Below, piece by piece: positions 1 through 5,323 of a stretch of 5,323 bases of DNA; position 1 is the stretch's first letter; each line of letters opens with the position of its first letter. Location: the NCBI GenBank assembly GCA_030447005.1, contig JAUJME010000123.1, positions 1-5,323 on the forward strand, in the 5' to 3' direction. The stretch comes from Solirubrobacteraceae bacterium. GTDB lineage: Bacteria; Actinomycetota; Thermoleophilia; Solirubrobacterales; Solirubrobacteraceae. The notes under the pieces were generated by a model. It searched no databases. It saw nothing but the letters and a program-made list of their open reading frames with translations, and was not told where the DNA came from. A program made the translations under genes and the position numbers.

Positions 1-865
1 CCTGGTCCTCGTTGAGCTCGGTGAGCGAGAAGTCGAGCTTGATGCCGGCCGCCTGCGGGCCTTGCCCGGCGCTGCCGGCCGGCGCCTGGACGTCCATGTC
101 GACGAGCATCCGCCGCAGGATCTTGTCCTCCTGGCCGGTGTGGATCTCCACCCGCAGCCCCTTGACCGCCTCGGCGGCCTGGCGGCGCTGCTCGTCGGTG
201 AGCTTCTCGGGGAGGCGGCCCTGGTCCTGGAGGCCGAGGGTGGCCGCGCGCTCGAGCGCGGTGTTGATGTCCTCGAGCAGCTTGGGCACGTCGACGCCGC
301 CGGTGATCTTGATCGTGTCCGCGTCGCCGACCTTGGACTCGCCCTCGTTCTTGGCGTTCGTGAGCCACTTGCGCGGGTCGATGCCCAGCGTGGAGAGCGA
401 CTGCTGGTCCTTGTTCTCCTCGGTGGCCTGCTTCTGCGCCTGCTCGTAGCCGGCCTGGAACTGCTTGAAGATCTGGTCGGAGACGGCGTAGTCCTGGTTG
501 TTGAAGCTCACGAAGCCCTTGTCGCCCGTCGAGGTGACCCCCGCCTTGACGTTCTGGCCCGAGCCGGCGAACTCGAGGTCCATCTTGAGCTTCGGGAGCT
601 TGCGATCGCCCGTGGTCTGGAACGGCCCGGCGAGCTTGACGTTGATGGGTCCGGAGCCGGCCTGCCCGCCCTGGGCGTCGACCGCCACGGCGAGGTTCAG
701 GCGGCCCGAGTCGACCTTCTTGTCGCCGGTGAACGTCTCCTTGAGCAGCTGGTTGACGTCCGTGCTCGAGGTGGCCTCGTTGCCGTCGCCGCCGCAGGCC
801 GCGAGCGCCGCTGCGGTGAGGACGGCGAGCAGGAGGGATGAGACGGACCGCAACCGGATGGTCAT
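1..865 (-). CDS. Secreted lipoprotein, possibly LppX/LprG-like (C-terminus beyond window)
   Basis: I translated this frame by hand on the minus strand: it is open for 288 codons from ATG at 865 to the left edge, so the C-terminus is missing. The start is well supported by a GAGGAG ribosome-binding site (876-881) ten bases upstream. Residues 1-24 form a lipoprotein signal: basic n-region with R4 and R6, hydrophobic stretch from L11, and lipobox L-A-A-C with Cys24, followed by a GGDGNEATSS linker. The mature protein should therefore be lipid-anchored on the outer face of the membrane. It has only one cysteine, many Lys, Gln and Asp residues, and alternating strand-like segments (55-62, 73-79, 91-100, 104-120), a lysine/glutamine-rich helix (131-153) and an amphipathic helix (191-211). 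The order of strands and helices recalls the LppX/LprG (LolA-like half-barrel) lipoproteins of actinobacteria, which bind lipids or glycolipids. That family call is my inference; the lipoprotein call is direct. It is divergent from the epimerase-like gene. Confidence 0.85.
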   Translation of the reverse strand, partial: MTIRLRSVSSLLLAVLTAAALAACGGDGNEATSSTDVNQLLKETFTGDKKVDSGRLNLAVAVDAQGGQAGSGPINVKLAGPFQTTGDRKLPKLKMDLEFAGSGQNVKAGVTSTGDKGFVSFNNQDYAVSDQIFKQFQAGYEQAQKQATEENKDQQSLSTLGIDPRKWLTNAKNEGESKVGDADTIKITGGVDVPKLLEDINTALERAATLGLQDQGRLPEKLTDEQRRQAAEAVKGLRVEIHTGQEDKILRRMLVDMDVQAPAGSAGQGPQAAGIKLDFSLTELNEDQ

Positions 866-962
866 GAAAGGTGTTCTCCTCAGAGGTGAAGCGAGCGCCG
901 GGCGGGCGCAGGGTTCCGTGCAGGGGGCGGCCACCCGGAGCTCCGAGCCTACCATCGGCCAT
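866..962. promoter_or_regulatory. Divergent intergenic region with 10-bp palindrome
   Basis: This 97-bp gap separates the lipoprotein start from the epimerase-like start, so both promoters should lie here or just inside the genes. A perfect palindrome, CGGAGCTCCG, sits at 936-945 and could be an operator. On the plus strand TACCAT (950-955) fits a TANNNT -10 element, and a start site about seven bases downstream would fall at or next to the ATG at 963. That would give a leaderless mRNA and would explain why no Shine-Dalgarno lies close to that ATG. On the minus strand TTGATC (978-973) resembles a -35 box, but no -10 at good spacing is convincing. All promoter calls here are tentative; the only firm element is the lipoprotein ribosome-binding site at 876-881. 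Confidence 0.4.
876..881 (-). promoter_or_regulatory. Shine-Dalgarno of the lipoprotein gene
   Basis: GAGGAG on the minus strand, ten bases before the ATG at 865. It is the only strong ribosome-binding site seen in the window and fixes the lipoprotein start. The other genes have none close to their start codons and probably rely on translational coupling or leaderless initiation. Confidence 0.75.
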
Positions 963-2465
963 ATGAGCGTCAGATCAATCTTCCGTTGCGCCTGTGTTGC
1001 GCTCGCGTGCCTCTTCGGCGGCGCGGCGCCGGCGCACGCCGCCAGGGTGCTCGAGCTCGGCACCGACGGGCGCGCGCGGGTCGTCGAGGACCGCTTCGTC
1101 CCCGCGACGCACGAGCCCGCGCCCCCGCGGACGGCCGGGGCGACGGCCGCCGCCGCGCGGCGCGCCGGGCGCGCGCCCACCGTCCCGGGCGAGCTGCGGC
1201 GGCTCCTCGACGAGGGGGCGATCGACCAGGCGACGCACGACGACCGCCGCGCCACCTACGACCGCGCCCGCCGGCTCGAGCGCAAGCTCAAGGGCGCCCG
1301 CCTCGTCGAGCTCGGGGCGGTCCGGCGGACGCTCGACGCCATCACGGCCCGCGGCCAGCTCACCGTCTCGCGGCTGCCCGCCCTCTTCCTCACGCTCGAG
1401 CGCAACATCCGCTGGTGGACGACGGGGCCGCTCCTGACGTCCGGGCGCCGCGTCTCCTTCGAGGGCTCGGAGATCGTCTGGCAGTACTACGCGGGCCAGG
1501 GGCTCCAGATCCAGGTGCTCGGCAGCTTCGGCAAGCTCAACGCCCTCTGGCGGGCCAAGGCCGACGACAGCCTCGAGCGCCTGCTCGACGAGATGCTCGC
1601 GCTCCCGGCCGAGCGCGCCGGTGGCCTCGCGTGGGAGTACCTGTTCACCTTCAACGGCGGCGCGCCGCCGTGGGTCTCGGGGCTCGCCCAGGGGACCGGG
1701 GTGCAGGCCGTCGCCCGTGCCGCCAAGCGCCTGGACCGCCAGGCGGAGGTGCTCCCGATCGCCCAGCGGGCGCTCGGCATCTTCGAGGCGGCGCCGCCCG
1801 CCGGCGTCCGCGTGCCCGACGGCGACGGAGCGCACTACCTCATCTACTCCTTCGCGCCCAGGTTCCGCGTCCTCAACGGGTTCGCGCAGGCGGTCATCGG
1901 GCTGCACGACTTCGCGCGCTCGGCGGCCGACCCCCGCGCCCAGGCGCTCTACGAGGCCGGCGAGCGCGTCGCCCGCCGGGAGACGCGGGCCTTCGACACC
2001 GGGGCCTGGTCGCTGTACTCGCGCGGGTCGCTCACCCGCGAGTCCGACCTCAACTACCACCGGCTGGTGACCGACTTCCTCTCCGGCCTCTGCGACCGGA
2101 CGGGCGCCGACGCCTACTGCGACACCACCGAGCGCTTCCGGTCGTACCTGACCGAGGACCCTGACCTCGAGGTCCTCACCCGCACGCTGCGCGGCGGGAC
2201 GATCGCCCGGCTGCGCTTCCGCCTGTCGAAGATCTCGCGCGTGGGGGTCGAGGTGCGCCGGGGCGGGCGCCTCGTGCTCTCGCGCGCCGCCTTCCTCGGC
2301 GCCCGGGGCGAGCGCTACGTCGGCTGGGCCGTCCCCCGGACCCCCGGCCGCTACGACGTGCAGGTGACGGCGGTCGACCTCGCGGGCAACGTGGGCAACG
2401 CCGCCGCGGCCGTCGAGGTCCTCAAGCCGAAGCGCAAGCCGAAGCGCAAGCCCAAGCGCCCGTAG
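963..2465 (+). CDS. Exported D-glucuronyl C5-epimerase-like protein
   Basis: The 500-aa protein starts at ATG 963. The frame is open further upstream to 498, but that part is antisense to the lipoprotein. Starting at 963 puts a clean signal peptide at the N-terminus (R4, R8, hydrophobic 9-22, likely SPase I cleavage after A-H-A at 24-26), so export is expected. A charged helical region (75-150) precedes an (alpha/alpha)-barrel-like domain (about 170-400) with hallmarks of the C5-epimerase C-terminal family (GLCE): YYAGQGLQIQVLGSFGKLN (175-193), PPWVSGLAQGTGVQAVARAA (235-254), RVLNGFAQAVIGLHDF (302-317), DTGAWSLYSRG (345-355) and LNYHRLVTDFL (363-373). Family members invert C5 of uronic acids in polysaccharides such as heparosan. 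Tyr352 and Tyr365 align with the two C-terminal catalytic tyrosines as I remember them, but the usual Glu before Tyr295 is Ile294. Residues 412-486 resemble an Ig-like beta domain ending in AVDLAGN, followed by the basic tail KPKRKPKRKPKRP. Fold assignment is strong; substrate and even epimerase activity are unproven. Confidence 0.88.
   Translation: MSVRSIFRCACVALACLFGGAAPAHAARVLELGTDGRARVVEDRFVPATHEPAPPRTAGATAAAARRAGRAPTVPGELRRLLDEGAIDQATHDDRRATYDRARRLERKLKGARLVELGAVRRTLDAITARGQLTVSRLPALFLTLERNIRWWTTGPLLTSGRRVSFEGSEIVWQYYAGQGLQIQVLGSFGKLNALWRAKADDSLERLLDEMLALPAERAGGLAWEYLFTFNGGAPPWVSGLAQGTGVQAVARAAKRLDRQAEVLPIAQRALGIFEAAPPAGVRVPDGDGAHYLIYSFAPRFRVLNGFAQAVIGLHDFARSAADPRAQALYEAGERVARRETRAFDTGAWSLYSRGSLTRESDLNYHRLVTDFLSGLCDRTGADAYCDTTERFRSYLTEDPDLEVLTRTLRGGTIARLRFRLSKISRVGVEVRRGGRLVLSRAAFLGARGERYVGWAVPRTPGRYDVQVTAVDLAGNVGNAAAAVEVLKPKRKPKRKPKRP
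2424..2459 (+). repeat. Three tandem 12-bp repeats coding a Lys/Arg/Pro tail
   Basis: The unit AAGCCGAAGCGC occurs at 2424-2435 and 2436-2447 exactly, and at 2448-2459 with one change (CCG to CCC, silent for proline). Each unit encodes K-P-K-R, giving the C-terminal tail of the epimerase-like protein just before its stop. The near identity at DNA level suggests recent slippage expansion. A basic tail on an exported protein could bind anionic wall polymers or lipid head groups; that role is inference. Confidence 0.9.
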
Positions 2466-2479
2466 ACTCCGCGACCGCC

Positions 2480-3655
2480 ATGGCGGCCCCGCGGACGATC
2501 CTCTACACGGGCAAGGGCGGCGTCGGCAAGACGTCCGTGGCGGCCGCCACCGCGCGGCGCTGCGCGGCCGCCGGCCTGCGGACGATCGTCCTCTCCACCG
2601 ATCCCGCCCACTCGCTCGCCGACGCGCTCCAGACGCCGGTCGGGCCGGCGGCGGCCGAGGTGGGCGACTCGCTGTGGGCCCAGCAGGTCGACGCGGGCGT
2701 CGAGCTCGAGCGCAACTGGTCGCAGGTCCAGACGTGGCTCGGCGGGCTGCTCGTCGAGCGCGGCGTGGAGCGGATCGCCGCCGAGGAGCTCACGGTCCCC
2801 CCCGGCTCCGACGAGCTCTTCTCGCTGCTCGAGCTCAAGCGCCACCGCGAGGCCGGCGAGTGGGACGCGATCGTCGTCGACTGCGCGCCCACCGGCGAGA
2901 CGCTGCGGCTGCTCTCCTTCCCCGGCGTCGCGCGCTGGTGGCTCGACAAGGTCTTCGGCCGCGAGCACCAGCTGCTGGCGGCGGCTCGCCCGCTCGCCCG
3001 CACCTTCCTCGACATGCCGCTCCCCGACGAGCGGGTCTTCGCCGAGGTCCAGCGGCTGATCCGCAACCTCGTGGCGATGGACGACATCCTGCGCGACGAC
3101 GAGACGGTCTCCATGCGGCTCGTGATGACCCCGGACCGCATGGTGGTCGGCGAGGCGATGCGGACGTTCACCTACCTGAACCTCTACGGCTACCTCACGG
3201 ACGCCGTGGTGGTCAACCGCGTGTTCCCCGCGGCGGTCGACGGCACCTACTTCGGCGCGTGGCGCGACGTCCAGCAGGAGCAGCTCGAGCTGGTGGAGTC
3301 GGGGTTCGCTCCCGTCCCCGTCCTCCAGGCGCCCTACTTCGCCTCCGAGGTGATCGGCCCGCAGATGCTCGACGAGCTCGGCGCCGCGGTGTTCGGCGCG
3401 CGCGACCCCGCCGCGCGGCTGCACGCCCGGGTGACCCAGTCCTTCGCGCTCGACGAGGACCGCGCGCAGCTGCGCCTCGAGCTGCCGTTCGCCAGCAAGG
3501 GCGACATCTCGCTCAAGAAGATCGGCGCCGAGTTGGTCGTCCGCGTGAACGGGAACAAGAGGACGATCATGCTCCCCGCCTCGCTCGCCGCCTACCGCCC
3601 GGACTCGGCGGCGTTCGCCGACGGGGCCCTCGTGGTCTCCTTCGCGCATGGCTGA
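2480..3655 (+). CDS. ArsA/GET3-family ATPase with C-terminal Hsp20-like domain
   Basis: This 391-aa cytosolic P-loop ATPase of the ArsA/GET3 (SIMIBI) class has every nucleotide-site motif visible: deviant Walker A GKGGVGKT (11-18) with signature Lys12 and P-loop Lys17, switch I STDPAHSL (39-46), switch II DCAPTGET (134-141), and the adenine-side Asn in VVNRVF (244-249). Residues 321-390 form an Hsp20-like beta domain (LPFASKGDISLKKIG, then NGNKRTIMLP), as in the ArsA_HSP20 domain of actinobacterial and plastid relatives. Relatives drive arsenite efflux with ArsB or target tail-anchored membrane proteins. The only cysteines are Cys28 and Cys135 (the latter in switch II), so the ArsA metalloid-site cysteines are not evident, and no arsenic genes are nearby; a protein-targeting or chaperone-like role is more plausible. 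The length suits a single-ATPase-domain protein that dimerises. The start lies 14 nt after the epimerase stop without a clear Shine-Dalgarno, and the end overlaps the next gene by 8 nt. Confidence 0.93.
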   Translation: MAAPRTILYTGKGGVGKTSVAAATARRCAAAGLRTIVLSTDPAHSLADALQTPVGPAAAEVGDSLWAQQVDAGVELERNWSQVQTWLGGLLVERGVERIAAEELTVPPGSDELFSLLELKRHREAGEWDAIVVDCAPTGETLRLLSFPGVARWWLDKVFGREHQLLAAARPLARTFLDMPLPDERVFAEVQRLIRNLVAMDDILRDDETVSMRLVMTPDRMVVGEAMRTFTYLNLYGYLTDAVVVNRVFPAAVDGTYFGAWRDVQQEQLELVESGFAPVPVLQAPYFASEVIGPQMLDELGAAVFGARDPAARLHARVTQSFALDEDRAQLRLELPFASKGDISLKKIGAELVVRVNGNKRTIMLPASLAAYRPDSAAFADGALVVSFAHG

Positions 3656-4025
3656 CGGCGAGCGCGACGTCCTCGAGACGATGCGCGAGCAGGTCGACGC
3701 GGCCTACGCGTCGGCGGAGCGGCTCGTGCGCGAGGCCGAGGCGACCGCCCGCGCCCACACCGCCGAGACGCCGCCGCGCGGCTGGGCCGGGCCCGGCGCC
3801 GAGCCCAGGCCGAGCTCGGCGGTCGAGGCGCTCCAGGCGATCGGCGGCCTCGTCGAGATGCTCCGAGGCGCGGTCCCGCCCGAGCTCGCCCAGCAGATGG
3901 CGGAGGCGACGCGCGAGCTCCTGCTGGCGCTGCGGGCGCTCATCGACTGGTACCTCGAGCGCCTCGACCGCGGCGACCCCCCGCCGCCGGCGCCGCGCGC
4001 GGTCGAGGACATCCCGATCGACTGA
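3648..4025 (+). CDS. Small helical protein coupled to the ArsA-like ATPase, function unknown
   Basis: I do not recognise this 125-aa protein with confidence. Its ATG lies inside the end of the ATPase gene (8-nt overlap, different frame), which is typical of translational coupling and supports it as a real gene; no Shine-Dalgarno is visible. No signal peptide or membrane segment is seen. A charged amphipathic helix (5-38, with ETMREQVDAAYASAERLVRE) is followed by a Pro/Gly-rich linker (41-57), then a second helical part (58-107) containing PPELAQQMAEATRELLLALR and the motif ALIDWYLERLD (97-107), and a Pro-rich stretch ending in VEDIPID. The arrangement suggests a small adaptor or partner of the ATPase. 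I recall short proteins with similar ends beside ArsA-like genes in actinobacteria (possibly DUF5304-like), but could not confirm this here. Confidence 0.8.
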   Translation: MADGERDVLETMREQVDAAYASAERLVREAEATARAHTAETPPRGWAGPGAEPRPSSAVEALQAIGGLVEMLRGAVPPELAQQMAEATRELLLALRALIDWYLERLDRGDPPPPAPRAVEDIPID

Positions 4026-4027
4026 GA

Positions 4028-4411
4028 TCAGCCGCCGGCGCCCGCGCCGCGGTAGGTGCCCAGCGACCAGCGGTTGCCGTCGGGATCGGTGACCGTGAGG
4101 TCGCGCGAGCCGTAGTCCTGGTCGGCGGGCTCGGTCACCTCGGCGCCGGCCGCGCGGGCCCGCTCGTAGGCGGCGTCGGCGTCGGCGACCACGACGTAGA
4201 CCACGCTGACGCCGGGCGGCGTGGCCTTCGAGCCGGCCAGCTCGTCGCCGCACATGAGGGTGCTCTCGCCGATCCTTGTCTCGGCGTGCTGCACGCGGCC
4301 CTCGTCGTCCTCGTAGACGGCAAGCCGCTCGGCGCCCAGCACGCGCTCGAGCCAGTCGAGGGACGCCTTGGCGTCCCGGAAGGTGAGGCATGGGAAGACG
4401 GTCTGTGACAT
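4028..4411 (-). CDS. VOC-fold (glyoxalase/bleomycin-resistance, PhnB-like) protein
   Basis: This 127-aa protein is typical in length for a single-chain, two-module VOC protein. The first beta-alpha-beta-beta-beta module (1-58) contains FPCLTFRDAKASLDWLERVLG and VQHAETRIGESTLMCGDE; the second (67-120) contains VVYVVVADADAAYERARAAGAE, then DYGSRDLTVTDPDGNRWSLGTY. The closing DPDGNRWSLGTY (109-120) is characteristic of the PhnB-like/COG2764 branch. Such proteins are cytosolic dimers that bind a metal or small molecule; known members include dioxygenases, glyoxalases and drug-binding resistance proteins, so a specific reaction cannot be given. His42 or Glu44 are possible metal ligands. The ATG at 4411 starts the conserved first strand, so the longer upstream open frame is not used. 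It begins 10 nt after the AraC-type gene's stop and is probably co-transcribed with it. Its stop faces the small-protein gene's stop with 2 nt between. Confidence 0.88.
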   Translation of the reverse strand: MSQTVFPCLTFRDAKASLDWLERVLGAERLAVYEDDEGRVQHAETRIGESTLMCGDELAGSKATPPGVSVVYVVVADADAAYERARAAGAEVTEPADQDYGSRDLTVTDPDGNRWSLGTYRGAGAGG

Positions 4412-4421
4412 GGCGGGGACG

Positions 4422-5198
4422 CTAGGCCGGGGCGGGCGCCCGGTCTTGGACGGATGGGAACGCCGTCGGCGGGACGCCGCCGAGCGCCCGGAACTCGCGG
4501 GCCAGGTGGGCCTGGTCGGCGAAGCCGTGCTCGGCGGCCAGCCGCGCGAGCGGGAGGGAGCCGAGACGGGCGCGCGTCGCCTCGAAGCGCACGAGCCGGG
4601 CGGCCACCTTCGGCGGCACGCCGACGTCCTCGGCGAAGCGGTTGACCAGGTGCCGGCGCGAGCAGCCGAGCGCGGCGGCGAGGGCGTCGACCCGGATGCG
4701 GCCGCCGCTCGCGCGCAGGAGCGCCCACGCCCGCTCGACGTCGGGTGGAGCCGCGTGTCTCGCGCGGTCCGCTCGGCGCAGCAGCGCCGCGTCGAGCAGC
4801 GCGAACCGCGTCGCGGCGTCCGGCGCGTCGTGGAGGCGCTCTGCGAGCCGCGCGGCGCCGGCACCCATGAGGTCCTCGAGCGCGACCGTGCGGTGGCCGA
4901 GCTCGCCGGCGGGCACCCCGAGCAGCGCGCGCACCGCGGGCGGCTCGAGGTCGAACTGCACCCCGCGGCAGCTGCCCTCGTGGCGGACGCCGACCGGCCG
5001 CGCGTAGAGCCCGCCGGCGAAGGACCCGAACCGCTCGCCCTCGACCGTCCAGCCGGCGTCGAGGTCGACGATCACCACGACCCCGCCGCCGGGTGCCTCG
5101 CCGGTCTCCTGCGGTGCGCTCGTGCGCGCCTCGAAGTCGGCGTAGCCGCCCACCAGCCCGCGGAGGGCGGGGTGCGGGCGGCCGAGCGTCAGGCGCAT
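4422..5198 (-). CDS. AraC-family transcriptional regulator
   Basis: A 258-aa regulator with the DNA-binding part at the C-terminus, as usual in the AraC/XylS family. The first helix-turn-helix covers about 168-191 (RVDALAAALGCSRRHLVNRF) and the second about 216-238 (LARLAAEHGFADQAHLAREF), followed by the family-typical GVPPTAF (241-247). The N-terminal region (1-110) looks like a beta-rich sensor domain. GVQFDLEPPAVRALLGVPAG (79-98) and the following HRTVALEDL resemble the DUF6597-type N-terminal domain found in many actinobacterial AraC proteins; the ligand is unknown. The chosen ATG at 5198 leaves 27 nt to the upstream gene's stop; a weak GAGCG lies just before it. An ATG at 5210 hits a stop after one codon and is excluded. 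It lies 10 nt before the VOC gene, which is the likeliest target or partner. Confidence 0.92.
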   Translation of the reverse strand: MRLTLGRPHPALRGLVGGYADFEARTSAPQETGEAPGGGVVVIVDLDAGWTVEGERFGSFAGGLYARPVGVRHEGSCRGVQFDLEPPAVRALLGVPAGELGHRTVALEDLMGAGAARLAERLHDAPDAATRFALLDAALLRRADRARHAAPPDVERAWALLRASGGRIRVDALAAALGCSRRHLVNRFAEDVGVPPKVAARLVRFEATRARLGSLPLARLAAEHGFADQAHLAREFRALGGVPPTAFPSVQDRAPAPA

Positions 5199-5225
5199 CG
5201 CTCAGAGCATGACGGGCGCCGCCGC

Positions 5226-5323
5226 TCACCAAGGCGCCGGCTCGTAGTCCTTGAGAAAGCAGCCGCAGAGGTCCTCGCCGGCCTCGCCGCGGACGATCGG
5301 GTCGTAGACGCGGGCGGCGCCGT
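5226..5323 (-). CDS. C-terminal end of an unidentified protein (N-terminus beyond window)
   Basis: On the minus strand an open frame enters from the right edge and ends at TGA (5228-5226), giving 31 residues that end in DLCGCFLKDYEPAPW. Codon use in this frame is like the neighbouring genes (third positions mostly G or C), and the stop lies 27 nt before the AraC-type start in the same direction, which fits the end of an upstream operon gene. The C-G-C pair is the only notable motif. I cannot assign a family from so short a piece, and the frame is an inference from codon style and spacing. Confidence 0.5.
   Translation of the reverse strand, partial: GAARVYDPIVRGEAGEDLCGCFLKDYEPAPW

Noticed and set aside
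62..841. Long plus-strand open frame of 259 codons
   Set aside because: It is antisense to the lipoprotein, is low in complexity (rich in Leu, Val, Arg, Gly), and arises from GC-rich codon bias.
498..962. Upstream extension of the epimerase-like reading frame (155 codons)
   Set aside because: It runs antisense through the start of the lipoprotein gene and would bury the signal peptide; the ATG at 963 gives a proper export signal.
971..1010. Possible lipobox at Cys16 of the epimerase-like protein
   Set aside because: Residues before Cys16 (A-L-A) do not fit the usual lipobox and the hydrophobic stretch would be cut short; the A-H-A cleavage site at 24-26 fits better.
975..2060. Long minus-strand open frame of 361 codons opposite the epimerase-like gene
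   Set aside because: The translation is Arg/Gly/Glu/Pro-rich with no recognisable domain, while the plus frame holds family motifs throughout.
2351..3649. Minus-strand open frame of 432 codons opposite the ATPase gene
   Set aside because: It covers the ATPase motifs in antisense and has shadow-type composition.
4427..4443. Short GC hairpin (CCGGG/CCCGG) near the AraC-VOC junction
   Set aside because: The stem is only five pairs, lies in coding sequence and has no T-run, so it is not a supported terminator.
4412..4864. N-terminal extension of the VOC gene frame
   Set aside because: It overlaps the AraC helix-turn-helix region in another frame and is Ser/Arg/Pro-rich; the VOC fold begins at the ATG at 4411.

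Overview
This is a very GC-rich, gene-dense bacterial window with strong G/C preference at third codon positions. The base composition, the secreted and lipoprotein repertoire, and the ArsA-like ATPase with a C-terminal Hsp20-like domain point to a high-GC actinobacterium-like genome. Thermoleophilia/Solirubrobacterales is my best guess, but it is an inference from style and gene content, not from a marker gene.

There are seven genes. On the left, a lipoprotein (minus strand, 865 to the left edge, C-terminus cut off) is transcribed away from a three-gene plus-strand block: an exported D-glucuronyl C5-epimerase-like protein (963-2465), an ArsA/GET3-type ATPase (2480-3655) and a small helical protein of unknown function (3648-4025). 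The spacing is tight: 14 nt between the first two, then an 8-nt overlap between the last two. The 97-bp space between the lipoprotein and the epimerase must hold both divergent promoters and contains a perfect 10-bp palindrome.

On the right, three minus-strand genes converge on this block with only 2 nt between the facing stop codons: the C-terminal end of an unidentified protein (right edge to 5226), an AraC-family regulator (5198-4422) and a VOC/glyoxalase-fold protein (4411-4028). Gaps of 27 and 10 nt suggest one transcript.

Functionally, the left half looks like cell-envelope biology: a lipoprotein anchored outside the membrane and an exported protein of a uronate-epimerase family. These sit beside a cytosolic ATPase of the family that moves arsenite or targets tail-anchored membrane proteins. 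The right half looks like a small regulator-plus-VOC-protein unit. No RNA genes, CRISPR arrays, insertion sequences or clear rho-independent terminators were seen. No stretch over 300 bases lacks a gene. The most interesting points are an apparent catalytic-residue substitution in the epimerase homologue and the epimerase-ATPase-small-protein gene block.
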